64,000 nt of DNA from contig JBBHKE010002047.1 of NCBI GenBank assembly GCA_037447655.1, positions 1 through 64,000 on the forward strand, read 5' to 3'. The notes beneath the pieces are model-generated. The model saw only the letters and a program-made list of their open reading frames with translations. It ran no database searches and was not told the origin of the DNA. Shown here piece after piece: positions 49,938-61,567 of this stretch (positions within the stretch are counted from its first letter, which is position 1; each line of letters starts with the position of its first letter). Source of the stretch: Zygnema cylindricum (taxonomy: Eukaryota > Streptophyta > Zygnematophyceae > Zygnematales > Zygnemataceae). The translations under genes and the position numbers were made by a program.

Positions 49938-51626
49938 AGTCGGACTTCCATTAGTTGTTTAAACTGCAATGTGCGGATGCCTTTACTGGTTGCCGTGTCT
50001 TCCATTAGGTCGGTCAGTCAACCACTTTATACTTGCGTGGCTCATTCAGGTTGGTAACACGTGCCTAATAATCGATGCTGAAAATCTACAAAGAATCTTC
50101 GAAGGCAAATTTTGAACACAATATCTGTACCAACGGAGGTAATTAATGACTTGTACAGAGTACAATATAATCTAATGACTCGTACAGAGTGCAATATAAT
50201 CTATTAATCTAAGATTTAAATACAGAACGACAAGAAGGTTGAGTCAAACTTTGATGGTGGGAGCATGACGGGATAATTTCAGCACATTCGCATCCACCCT
50301 GGCGGAAGGCACATGGCCCATGCGACGTGTACGCACATAATCACGCGTTTATCGTGGATATTTTTTAATCTTTTCCACGCGGCCAAATTTTACACGTTTT
50401 GCAAATTGTCCTCTTTGAGGACATTCTCCACACACTGAAAGTTAGCGATAACGTCTCGGATTAACAAAACAATGCATCCGACGATCAATTTTTACGCGTA
50501 TAACCTTGGAGATTATTTAGTAAGGGCACTTTCCCATGTGCTAAAGTTACAGTTATTTTGTGTTGTTTTCCTCTAAAACGAAAAAAAAGAGAAAATCCAC
50601 AGCCGTACCAAAAAATTGAAATTACCACCGTACAAGTTGCGTTACCTTAAAACTTTATATATAAAGTAGTTTGTCGTCTAGCGCGATGAAGTTTGTCGTC
50701 TAACGCGATGTAGTTTGTCGTCTAGCGCGTTCTGGCCCACTTTCGCGTCCTTCCAACTCATTGTCAAACTTTATATAAAATCACCTCGCGAGGTGATTTT
50801 AAATAAAGTTCCATGAGGTGAACGAATGGGCAAGTGTTGTCACACTTGTCAGAAGTTTTTGACAATTTTTGGGCGCGGAGTACGAAAAAATAGCCCACTG
50901 CACGTTTATAACCTGAGCGTGACTTTTTTCGGTGCCTTTTTTTCAGTACAGGGGCCATGGAGGGGTCTCGACCAACATACGCCATTTCGCAAAAGCGAAT
51001 TCCGTAAAAGCGCCTCTTTCTCACTCCCTCTCCCGCTACCGCGTCTATCTCACAATTCTTGCAATGAAAAACGTCAATAACGGTATCAAATAAAAGATCT
51101 CTAAAAACTATTTCTTTTTACTATCTTTGGGCGTATTTTGATGGCAAGTAGAGTGAGAAAGGACAAAAAAAACAATCGGAAAACGATGGCGGAAATTTTT
51201 AGAATTTGTGACGTCGGCGTTGTCATAGTTGAGCGTGATATCATAATGTCACAAACCCTAAATATCTACAATGGCTCCACATCGACAATGTGGCGCACAA
51301 ACATTACAAAGTGACAAAAGCTGTACAGCGGCGGGTGGACGTCTGAAATTCAAGCGGAGTGGAAGTTTTGCAACATTTTGTGTACCGTTTATCCGTTACA
51401 TGTTTTGTACATGTCTACGCTTGTTATTTTTTAAAGTAACAAGTTATTTGCGCTTACATCGGAATGCTCTGAAAGTAGTACGGAGAATCGTTGCTACAAT
51501 GTTTCGGTTACATAGGAAAGTGCCCTAATTATGCTTTTCTTGAATAAAAAAAAATGGTACAAACTTGTACAAAACATTAGAGCCTTCACTAAACAACTCC
51601 ACTATTTTGCTAATGGAAGTATGCCC
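49938..51626. mobile_element. Harbinger-like element X, copy II, hosting element W
   Basis: Left end AGTCGGACTTCCATTAG, right end CTAATGGAAGTATGCCC, then TTA at 51627-51629. The left TTA (49935-49937) is shared with element Y. Element W (50524-51525) is nested near its right end. The first third is duplicated at 45633-45985. Confidence 0.75.
50524..51525. mobile_element. Harbinger-like MITE W, TAA target duplication, nested
   Basis: 1002 bp; left end GGGCACTTTCCCATGTG and right end CATAGGAAAGTGCCC, with TAA at 50521-50523 and 51526-51528. It lies within element X. Three tandem copies of GTTTGTCGTCTARCGCGATG occur near 50671-50730. No domain was recognised in its frames. Confidence 0.88.
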
Positions 51627-52688
51627 TTAGAGCAATATATATGGGCCCCCTAACCTTCTAAGATTTGATATCGAATTTCTAATTTATGCCGGAATGAAAT
51701 TTGTGGATATAAAACATCACATTGTCAATCGATATTAACTTTAACAAATAATTAGTGTAAAAAAAAAATTAGTGTTATTAATTATAATTTGGGTTTCAAC
51801 CCTTCGCATACACAAAATTTACTCTAATTTATGCATAACTCCAACTTGGGTACATTTTTCCCATAGTAAGCCATTGTAGCTTGTGTACACATTGAACATG
51901 TGATAATAGGTGCGTGTGATTTCCCCCCGTCTTTATCACACCTTTCTTATACGATTTTACCAGATAACAAGCAATTTTACTACGAATTAGCACACATTGT
52001 AAACTATACTATTTATAAAACGTCTAAATTTGAGCTATAAGCGCTAATTCAAAAATGCTTTTCTTAATGTAAAAAAACAACTAGAGTCATTAATTCTATT
52101 TCGGGATCGATGGGTTAAAATTTTGGGTTGCGGAATTACCGTTATTAAAGTTAATAACGATTCACGTTGTAGTTGCTGCAATTAAATAAAAATTGCGGTG
52201 ATACATGGAAGTATGAAATCATGACCACGTACACGTATATTATTACAACCAAGATGAAGTAAGTATTGGAAAAGGTTGTTCATTTTAACAGTTTGATGCC
52301 TGCAACATTACTTTAACGTAGGTCGGAGTGTGGCAACCCCGTGATAGATAAGCGACAACGTACATGTTGACATAATTGCAAAAGTTAAAATGAGCCCGTT
52401 TGTAAAGGCACATGCCTAAAAGCACGGTAAATTAGGTGTTAACAACACTTAGAGATTTAATAGCCAACGTTCGCACACGATATGCACGCTAACAAATATA
52501 TATTTGTAATGCTATGAAAAGAAAAAAAAAACAAGAATGCTTTCTCATTACATACCACTAATAGACGACCGTGTTGTAAACTTCTTTTTCTACTTATATT
52601 ATATTTTTTAGTATGAATGAAGGGATCATGAGACCTTGGTTAAACATTTAACTAACATTTGGCACATGGTTGAGATAAAAACAATGTC
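51627..52688. other. AT-rich spacer with family B MITE remnant
   Basis: Contains TTAGTGTTATTAATTATA near 51770 and a right-end-like TAATAACGATTCACGTTGTA at about 52154-52173, suggesting a decayed family B element. No gene. Confidence 0.35.
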
Positions 52689-52975
52689 TGTGTGTGTGAG
52701 AGAGTGAGAGAGAGAGAGAGAGACAAAGAGAGAGAGAGAGAGAGCAAGGACAAGGGAGTGAGAGCGAGAGAACTTAAGCGAGAGAGAAAGGGGGAGAGGG
52801 AGTGTAAAGAATAATGGGAGAGAGAAATAAAAAGAGGGAAAGGGAGAGAGAGTGGTTATTAAAGAGTGAAAGAGGGAGAGCAAGAGAGAGAGGAGGAGAG
52901 GGAAAGCGAATAGGGGAGAGAAATAGAGGGAGAGGTCGGAAGAGGGAGAGGGAGAGAGAGAGAGGGGGGGGATAA
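52689..52975. repeat. (GA)n-rich microsatellite tract
   Basis: Purine run of GAGAGA, GGGAGA and AAGAGA words for about 290 bp, starting after a short (GT)n. The 85-codon minus-strand frame over it is a repeat translation. Confidence 0.85.
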
Positions 52976-54573
52976 TTTTATGGTTTTTCGTAAGTATTGC
53001 ATAACTATTTCCTTAGGGTTTAAAAACATTCTTTATAACATTCATTGTTTCATTATCCAGCCTTATCCAACGGGGAAAATTAAAGATTCGTAAAATAATT
53101 TTTAAAACAAAATGTGATGTAGTTTTTTCAACTGTGTTAGTAGATTTTGATTTCGTAAAAAATATTGGGATATTTGTTGTATACGTTTCCAAATTGAATT
53201 ATTATGGTTTTTCCAATGATCGTTGACAATTGGAACCATTTTATTACGTGGTATAATAAATAAAATGTTTCATGTACGAAGTTAGACACTCTGTGGGATT
53301 ATACAACGTCAACCGATTAACATTTGGGGAAAGTTCTCGATTTTTTTGTCGGTTTAAACGTAATATATATTTTTTGTTTTGCACTTGTCCCTGGCATCTA
53401 ATCCTTTCAAGGTTATGGTGAAGTTTATCAAGTTGTCTCTCTCCCTCTCACTCGCACCCATCCTCACTCTTTCACACTCTCTATCTCTCATTCCTTCACA
53501 AAGCCACTTTACACCGACTGTAGAAAATATTCAGTGTGTTGCGAAAGGAAGTCACTGCCAGGATTCTCTAATTTTTACCTCATAAAACGACAAAATTCTC
53601 CGCCTATTTGTGGCTTCTTTTATCATTTTCTTTTTCATTATTCTGTGCAAAATTTATGTTTTTCACGTCTACAATGTCACGCGCACACCTTCGATGTCGC
53701 AAAAAGTTCAGGAATTAGGTGGGACAACAGACATGTCTACAACCATCACGGGTAGTGTAGACGTCTACAATAGTCACAAACTTATTTAACGATTTCGTCG
53801 TTTTCTATTGGAAATACCCTTATATTGCGTACGGAGAATCCTCAGTACAAAACAAAGTTTGCGCGGTTTGCTATGTTTGCGTCGGTGCTAAGCCTGAAGT
53901 CGTTGTCGCTACGTGCTTTCAGATTCTTGGTCGGTAATGAAAGATCCTGGTGAATTGAATGTCCACTTTATTTCTCTCCAAGATTCTTGCAACGTTTTCA
54001 GCTAATGAAAAAGACGATGAGAATATGAGATTCAAGCCAGCCGTCAAAGATCTTCATCGAGATATGAGCAGTCTCTGACAGACGCGTTAAAAAGTACAGG
54101 AAGCTTTGCTGGCCTTTACTCAATGTACAAAATCCGCGTTAATTCTAGGTATCTACTGAGACAGGTTTCGATGTGACGCCGAAATAAAAAACGCCACGTG
54201 CTCAGTTCGTCCGTGCTGGATACCAGGTGATATTTTCATGTCGTGTCACAATACTGAAACTGTCCAGTGAAAAGGCTTCCCTGGAGATTTACCATGATCC
54301 TGAGTCACACGAGTTCGACATGAACGCTTTAAAAAAATTTATTTTATTTGGATGCGTAAAGTGAAAAAAACAACGTATCTGTGGCGAAAATGTCAGCCCA
54401 CGTCACCATTCTTTGTACATAAACTTCGACTGATGGTACGAGGACCGTTCATCTCACAAGTATGTACTGTACTTTTATCTTAACGGCCATATGTACGACG
54501 GCTGTCACCCACCTATTCCTATGGCTATGGACCCGTCGTCTTATGAATTTGGCTGACGAAAATCCGTGGAGTT
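52976..54573. other. AT-rich region, no gene seen
   Basis: Includes a short CT-rich stretch at about 53435-53505. Short open frames have no family resemblance. Confidence 0.4.
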
Positions 54574-54877
54574 GGGCCGTACATCCATTAGGTGGTACAA
54601 GTAAACGTACGGACACGCTTACTAGCCGTGATATTTTGCGGAATCCTCCATTAGGTCGGGCAAGTAAACAGCTTTGCACGTGCGTTGGCTCCGTTTGGTT
54701 GGTACCACGTAGGTTTGTAGTCAGATTCTGAAAATTAACAAAGATTCGTCTGAAACGTAATACCTGTACCCAGTGGAGGTAATTAATAGATCGTACGAAA
54801 AGTTTGGCTACCAGATTTGAATTTTGATAATGAAAGTGAAAATTTCGCAACGGTACAATATTTTGTTGACTTTTATA

Positions 54878-55802
54878 GTGTTGTGTATCGGGTAAACAAT
54901 CGTTACGATAAATTCGATGTTCTGTCAGAGGGATCGATATATCGCTCCGGGACAAACAATAATTATCGCTATGCATTTCGTGGGAGGTGGGTGTCCATAA
55001 ATATTAGAAGATAACTCCCCTCACCAGAGGTCGCAAAAGTCAGAATTTAACATAAGCGAAACCGACCGTTTTTTTTTTCAAAATCTGAGTAACCGACACC
55101 CGACCGGGTTATGTCACGCTCCAAAATTGTTAACCTTTAACCGACCGGCGATTACGAAAATAAAAGTTAACCGAAACTCAATTTCTCGCGACTAACCTTA
55201 CCCGCCGGTAACCGGAAAAGTACAAAAAAATATCTTAGTTTTTCACGACGTATGAAAAAGCTAATAATTACGATTTGTTGCATTCCCTAAGATTTGCGAA
55301 ATGAAGTGTTTCCGTGTCAGATTTGCGACGCTAATCATGATGTCAAGTACTTCCACGATGCCAAAGAGTTCAAAGTACAATAATGTTGGATTGTATGGAC
55401 AGTACAAACTTTTCATTTTTTTTTCGTTTTTTGCTTGACCGACCATAACTGACTTTTTTTTTTCTGGTGAATCAACCGACAGCGACGTCCCGGCCCCAAA
55501 AATTTGGCAACCAAATCCGTTCCGGATCCGGCGCGGGCAGTCGGTTAACAATCGGTCAGCGTTTTGGTTGACCATTTGCGACCTCTGCCCCTCACCCCCA
55601 ACCCCACCCCCCGCGTTGCACGGGGGGGGGGAGGGTGAGAGGGGTTTTTATTTTTTTTTTAAACCCAAAGTCGTTTCGATATATCGCGGCGTAAATTTGT
55701 CGAAATATCGAAACACGTAACGATATTAAACTTTTGGATATATCGGCCACTCAAAATTAGGTGCATGTCCAATATCAACAAGGGGGCGTCGAAACACAAC
55801 AC
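54878..55802. mobile_element. family A MITE, interrupted by hAT-like element
   Basis: Left end GTGTTGTGTATCGGG and right end CGAAACACAACAC, both flanked by TA (54876-54877, 55803-55804). Without the 563-bp hAT-like insertion and one 8-bp duplication it would be about 354 bp, close to the 363-bp copy at 3099. A C-run/G-run hairpin lies near 55595-55633. Confidence 0.82.
55025..55587. mobile_element. hAT-like MITE copy 3, 8-bp target duplication CCCCTCAC
   Basis: 563 bp, CAGAGGTCGCAAAAG to TTTGCGACCTCTG, flanked by CCCCTCAC at 55017-55024 and 55588-55595. It is the shortest copy, with a single internal unit (CGTGTCAGATTTGCGACGC). It is the innermost of three nested elements. Confidence 0.93.
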
Positions 55803-56312
55803 TACAAAACAGAATGGTAGAAAGGCGCAACAAACTTTGAACGATAGTGGATGACAAAAGGAGGGTGAGATGATAATTATGGTATACCTGCAAAAACCCT
55901 TATTAAAGGCACACGACCTGTACGTCGTGTAGGCTTGTCATCGCGTGTTCATCGTGGAAATTTCTTTGCTTTCACAAATTGGTACATGTCTTGTGTGTGG
56001 CTTGTGTCCTCGCGTGGAAACTATCCACACACTGGATGGTTTGTACGATTGCTCTGCGGATTCGAGGAAGCAAAACATCTAACGGACAAGCTTTACGCCC
56101 ACACGCTTGGAGAATCCTGACAAGTATTTAGTGAACAAACTAAAATAAATAAACAAATTGCCCCTTCTTATGGTACCAAACTGTATAAAAACGTATACCG
56201 TCCAATAAACAACCTCGCTTTTTCGCTAACATATATCCTCCCTTAGGCCGTCTCTCCGTCACGAGACTGCTAGTAATTTGGTCAAATTTCCATCAGGACG
56301 TGCCATTTATTA

Positions 56313-56879
56313 CAACGCAAATCATTGTTGGTGTTAATAACTCTAACTTTTTCGGCCCAAAATCATAATGGTATTAACATTATAAATAAATGAACGCTAA
56401 TAAGGAAATTGTTTTTTTAGTGTTAACTATTTTATATTACGTTCGTTGAAATTAGTGTGATGTACGAGAAGCTCGTTTCCGTACATCACGTCCACTTGAC
56501 ACCTCGATTCTACAACATTAAGTGTGTTTTGCATGTTATTTTAAATTTTAGTATTGGTTAGCCGCCGAAAATAGCGGAACATTAAAAATTATGAAACATA
56601 AAATAACCTAAATTTTACTCTAATTTATATCTTTCATACGATTTCCAAACCCCACAAGTACGTATCTCGACAAAAATTGTCACAGTAATACATTTGCACT
56701 TGAAACAGTATTGATGGCAACTCAACTTATAAGGAACTAAGTCGACATACAAATTGGCGTTGAGTGCCAAATTAATGTTAATGCTATTTTTGTTGGACAA
56801 AAAAACACAAATTAATGTTATTAACACTAAATCAGTGTTTACGCTATTTTTCGTTCAACACTAATAGTGATTAGCGGTG
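56313..56879. mobile_element. mariner-like MITE (family B), long copy
   Basis: TA flanks; left CAACGCAAATCATTGTTGGT, right ACTAATAGTGATTAGCGGTG. The interior is AT-rich without a frame of note. At 567 bp it is longer than the 199-bp copy, perhaps from internal insertions. Confidence 0.6.
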
Positions 56880-56934
56880 TAACACTCGTCTATGCGACTT
56901 ATTTGGAGAGGTACCAACATACGCGTGATTATTA

Positions 56935-57756
56935 GTGTTGGGTATCGGGTAAACTAATATCGCGCTAATTTTGATATTCGATATATCGAGTATCGATCGA
57001 GCACAATCCTTGATATATCGTACCGAGACCAACATAAATTATTGCGATATATAGTATTTTTTAAATTTAATATTTAATATATTTATATAATATGTTATTT
57101 TAGCGAAGTAGACATATTGTCTCATACGCCACGTACGACGTGATTTTGGTTCCGTGACTTAAAGGTAGACGTCGCAAAATGTAACCGACAAAAAAGTATT
57201 GATTATGTAATTCATATAATTACTTATTTGGGCATCAGGTGGTCTCTGTAATATTACGGACAACACAATTTATATTTTATAGAGGCATCGGTTACACCGC
57301 GTAACGTCTGTAAACAAGTGTTTACATACGTATTTTCATTTATGTGGTTCCTTGTAAGTTGACGATCAAATCTCTAAAATCGTAAAAAAAATGAAAACCT
57401 AACATTTTCGTATAGAAATTTGTACTTGCGCATTACGTATGTGTAATTCGCAAGTGTAACGCATCAATGTACCTCAAAGATCTCCTTCACTCTGTTGACT
57501 TTCAAGGAAAAACCGTATTTCTTTTCGGCAAAGATTTTACGGTCACTTTGTCCTAAGGCACGTGACTTTGGTGACCTATGATTTTACTTTTTATTTTGTT
57601 ATGCTTCGATATATTGGCGATACGATTTGTCAACGATATATTGGCAATATATCACGATATTTTGATTTTCGATATATCGAGGCGATACATCGATTATAGG
57701 GTAAATGAAATTCGATATATATCGAATATCGGCAAATGGTCCTCCATACCCAACAC
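56935..57756. mobile_element. family A MITE, long copy (822 bp)
   Basis: Left end GTGTTGGGTATCGGG, right end CCATACCCAACAC, TA on both sides. CGATATATCG-rich blocks lie at both ends (56965-57060 and 57605-57725), with about 540 bp of unrelated AT-rich DNA between. It is either an insertion I cannot delimit or a longer member of the family. Confidence 0.78.
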
Positions 57757-57840
57757 TATTGACTATAGATATTGAAAATCGTCGAAGATATTTTAAAAAG
57801 GAATTGCTAATTGCGAAGACGAGTTTTGCTGCGTGCAAGT

Positions 57841-58727
57841 AGTTGTCGGAAATTGTACATTTGATTTACAATTTCGTACTAGCTACGTATCTTTAAGTTC
57901 AAAGTTGACGGTCAATTCGTCAAACAACTTTGACAGGCGAAATATTGTAACGACGGTTAAAAAGTGTCGCGCTTGCGAACGTCGACCGTCATAAAAGAAA
58001 AACAATTCACACGGCCGGCGCAGGTTTACGGTAACAAAACAGCGACAACCACATGTAAATAAAATGGTTGCGCGGAGGTAGTTTCTCACTTCACGTGAAC
58101 TCCACTGTGAGAGCACATGTTGGCATTTAAGTGTGTACTTTTTTTTATGTGCGCATTTTATTTTATTCGTGAATGACTGAATGTGAATCAATGTGAAGTA
58201 AGTTTGTCAATGTACGAATGTTGATTCGTAAATAGGTTGACTTTATTTGGTTGCGCGTGACGACGCGCTTTTTTATCATTTAGTTTCATCAATATTTGTA
58301 GGCGGGTACGCTTTCTTTTCTTGTACGAAGTTAATTTTGTTTCGTGCGAGTTAATTTATACATATGATATCGTCTTTTAATTTGTGTCCAAGTTCAACGC
58401 ACCGGTTCGCGATTAGATTCTATTTTTAGGGCCAAGTTAAATGTTAGTGTGTCCTCTCACAGTGGAGCTCACTTGAAGTGAGAAACTACCTCCGCGCAGC
58501 CATTTTATTGACATGTGGTTGCCGCATTTTTGTTATAGTAAACTTGCGCCGACCGTGTGAATTGTTTTTTTTTATGACGGTCGACGTTCGCAAGCGCGAC
58601 ACTTTTTAAACCGAAGTTACAATATTTCGCTAGTCAAAGTTGTTCGACGGATTGATTGTCAAATTTGAACTTAAAAGGTTCGTAGCTTGTACGAGACAGT
58701 ACTCTATATGCACAATTTTTGACAACT
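57841..58727. mobile_element. foldback element with arms of about 270 bp
   Basis: 57841-58140 is an imperfect inverted repeat of 58425-58727, sharing AGTTGTC, GTCGCGCTTGCGAACGTCGA, GGAGGTAGTTTCTCACTTCA and CACATGTTGGC-like words. A loop of about 290 bp separates the arms. Long terminal inverted repeats suggest a foldback or Mutator-like non-autonomous element. I could not find a clean target duplication. The right edge touches the family B-like element at 58729. Confidence 0.75.
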
Positions 58728-58728
58728 A

Positions 58729-59246
58729 CACTGTGAATCGCTATTAGCGTTTATGACTCTAATTGAGGTACCCTGTTTTTTCGGCAAATTTTCAAATATA
58801 ATTAACGATTCTAAATTTTTCTAAATTTAATTTGAGGTACCCCATTTAATAGGGTTCATAACTATAATATGGTGCCATTTTAAATAGGATGGTGTACGGA
58901 CGACCAGAGTCGTACTATTTTGTACTTTTTAAGTAGAAAAGTACAGAAATAATACTGACGATGTCCCTGTAGTCGCGCTAACATGTAATTGCGTAAATAT
59001 TTTATGGCGTACGGGGATGTAAAAAAAACGCGACGGCGTACGATTTGAACAATTTCGTACACGCATATATTTTAGTGTGGGTATATAATGCGCCGAATTT
59101 TTTTACAAAGCATTTTACAAATTAGAGTTGGTGATTAATTAGAATAAAAGTTTTTTTGGAAATTACTGAAATTCCCAATTAGCGTAAATAGCGCTAATTG
59201 TTTCATTACGCTATCTATTTCAATACGCTAATAGCAATTCACAGTG
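58729..59246. mobile_element. mariner-like MITE (CACTGTGAATCG termini)
   Basis: Left end CACTGTGAATCGCTATTAGC, right end GCTAATAGCAATTCACAGTG, 518 bp. Left flank TA, right flank CA (one base changed). Related to the 30009 and 26195 copies by its termini, but its interior differs. Confidence 0.75.
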
Positions 59247-59997
59247 CACTTGCGCGCATCAAAAATTGGTCTCTGCGATTAGCAATTCAATAGGTCAAAA
59301 ATAGGCGTTTTTATGGTAGGCCTTTGGTAGGCGCACAAAATTTGGCACTAAACTCGCGTAGAGTAGGCATACTGTATAGGTGTGCGTTGTGGACACTCTT
59401 GTACGATCGTACGAATCTGACGTAGGATCATAGTACAGCGCACCCCGTCTGACGATTTTTTTTAGCGAACTGACACTGTGTAGCGAACTGAACATTCCGC
59501 AGGAAAGAAAACCCGGAAAAAAAAAAAAAACGCGGACGGCAACTTGGTTGGTCAATTTTAGGCTTTATTTAGCGTGGCCTTCAAAATTGTAGACGCTAAT
59601 ATGACAGATAGTCCTATCGTAAGTTTTGTTATGTGCTTTTCATGTAATCTACTTAAGATCGCTACTTTGATCCGTCTGATCTTCCAAATTTGACGGTTTA
59701 AATAAAAAATACCTCAAAACTCACAGAAAAAAAATATTATATCCGAATGTTTTTCAAAATTTAGACATGACGTTTAATTCTCAATGGATCGATGTGCAAC
59801 TCGACTTTGTTGCTATTTTTTTTTTCATTTTGCGACCAATACAATATGGGTCTTAAGGCCATATTGTATGTTTTACATAGGCATATTGTATGGGCCTAGT
59901 TTCACCTACTTTTGAACAATTGAATTCCCTTTTAAAATCATCTGAATGTAAATGTTTTACAAGCGTACTTTCTCACTGTACGATCTGTTCAATACGT
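59247..59997. other. spacer, no gene seen
   Basis: Contains a short palindromic block near 59840-59900 (CAATATGGGTCTTAAGGCCATATTG and CATATTGTATGGG words), like one in the Nup155 intron at about 5350-5410. No supported gene. Confidence 0.35.
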
Positions 59998-60400
59998 TAC
60001 TGAACTGAACACCACCAATCGTTATTAGAGTTAATTAGTTAAAAATATTAGGGCAGTCAAAGTCGTTTAGCTCTGTAATCGACCGTTGAATTGCTTTTGC
60101 GATGCAAGCAATCGAAAAGGAACGGTCTTACCACTCGATTGCGACGTCAAATTTGAAAATGTAAAAATATGTGACGACAAAAAGTGCTTTAACTCATAGT
60201 TGTCCAATTCGTACGGATTTGGATTTTTTTCCGAAAACTGCGTAGTATTCGCTACTGTAGTTTCGTAAACTTCGTAAATTTCGTACGTATCAGATTGTAC
60301 GAAAAGATGTACGGATGTAAAAAAAAGACGTTGCTTCATTTGCGCGCGCGTATCTGTACTCCACTCTGTCTTCAGAAGGAAACCTTTCCACCGCTAGATT

Positions 60401-60634
60401 CGTTGAACTTTTTAGATGCGCCGTAATTTCCGCCGCTCGCCGCTACAGTAAAGAAGTTCGCTGAACTTTTTAGAGGCGCCGTAAATTTCGCCGCTCGTCG
60501 CTCGGTCGCTGAACTTTTTAGAGGAGCCGTAAATTTCGCCGCTCGTCGCTCGGTCGCTGAACTTTTTTAGAGGCGCCGTAATTTCTGCCGCTCGACGCTA
60601 GGTCGCTGAACTTTTTAGATGTGTCGTAATTTCT
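60401..60634. repeat. five-unit 48-bp tandem repeat
   Basis: Units start CGCTGAACTTTTTAGAGGCG at 60401 (58-bp variant), 60459, 60507, 60555 and 60604 (partial). Each has CGTAAATTTCGCCGCTCGTC. The array ends within a base or two of the family A element at 60636. Confidence 0.9.
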
Positions 60635-60635
60635 A

Positions 60636-60808
60636 GTGTTGTGTATCGGTAAGGATTTGCCGATAACCGATATGGGCCTTTTTTCGGGTATCCGATAATC
60701 AATATATTGGAACGATATATCGACATCGGTCTTATCGCCGATAAGTAGTCGATAATATCGGGTACTTATCGGCGATAATGCCGATAACGATAATTATCGG
60801 CGATAACT
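60636..60808. mobile_element. family A MITE, right end missing
   Basis: TA then GTGTTGTGTATCGG, then repeated CCGATA/TATCGG motifs to about 60800. No ACACAAC terminus was found downstream, so it is truncated. Confidence 0.6.
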
Positions 60809-61372
60809 GAACTGACCGTACAGATAAATGTACGGTCTGTACACTCTACTGTACGCCATATTCTCCGGGCGTGTACAAGCATAGAAAGTACCGTAGCCGC
60901 CATGAAATATGTACGATTTTGATACGGATCCTGTAAAAGCGATGTACCTTTCACATTTGACGCCATGGCTTTGTCCCTTAATTCTTTGAGATCCACTAGC
61001 GACCTGCCACGTGTCAATCTATCGGCTTTTTTGGCACAAGCTGCCAAAAGAGCCGTTCCGTGATGCCCGCGCTCACGCAGGCCCGTCCGTTCGTGTTTTC
61101 TCATTCCAAATCGTCCGTTCAATTTCGGCGGCGCGCAGAATGTTATTTTGCGTCCGTTGTACTTTTGTGTCCGCCGTCCTTTTCCAGTTCCATGTTCACC
61201 AGTTTTTTAGTAAATTTCCGTACGTCGCCGTAAAATTTTTGTTCAGTTAACCGTCTATTCTAATTAGGAATTAGGGTTTTTTTTTTAATTAGTGTGGATA
61301 ATTCTATTTGAGGATAAAAAAAAAAAAGCGGGACGGAATTAGCGTACACAACGCTAATAACGATTGGTGGTG

Positions 61373-61567
61373 TACTGAACTGAACACCACCAATCGTTAT
61401 TAGAGTTAAATTAGTTAAACAATTTTCCGGGCAGTCAAAATCGTTTAGCTCTGCAATGGACCGTTGAATTGCTTTTCCGATGCAAGCAATCGAAAAGGAA
61501 CGGTCTTACCCCTCGATTGTGACGTCAAATTTGAAAATGTAAAAATATGTGACGACAAAAAGTGCTT
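61373..61567. repeat. second copy of tandem unit start (direct repeat of 59998-60189)
   Basis: TACTGAACTGAACACCACCA through GTGACGACAAAAAGTGCTTT, about 94% alike by eye. Similarity stops at about 61567. Confidence 0.85.

Larger units (their letters stand above)
47499..50312. repeat. 1.3-kb direct duplication, copy II, with two transposon insertions
   Basis: Same order as 44667-45985. It is interrupted at 48214 by an hAT-like element and at 49183 by Harbinger-like element Y. Removing both restores collinearity. The extra copy gives near-empty-site evidence for both insertions. Confidence 0.85.
54574..56242. mobile_element. Harbinger-like element X family, copy III, with nested insertions
   Basis: Left end GGGCCGTACATCCATTAG; right part CTAACATATATCCTCCC followed by TTA. 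It shares the GTGGAGGTAATTAAT block with copies I and II. The left flank is GTT rather than TTA, so the target duplication is mutated or my left edge is slightly off. It contains a family A element (54878-55802), which in turn contains an hAT-like element. Confidence 0.6.
59998..61372. mobile_element. tandemly arranged mariner-like element, unit 1
   Basis: Starts TACTGAACTGAACACCACCA and ends CGCTAATAACGATTGGTGGTG. Inverted ends (CACCACCAATCGTTATTAG) lie at 60010 and 61372. It is followed without a gap by a second copy of the first ~190 bp, so the unit is in head-to-tail array. Inside are a 48-bp tandem repeat and a family A fragment. A minus-strand frame at 60766-61122 is unrecognised. Confidence 0.65.

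Noticed and set aside
44667-50312. LTR retrotransposon with two long direct repeats
   Set aside because: The repeats lack TG…CA ends and a primer-binding site, and there is no gag or pol frame between them; a segmental duplication fits better.
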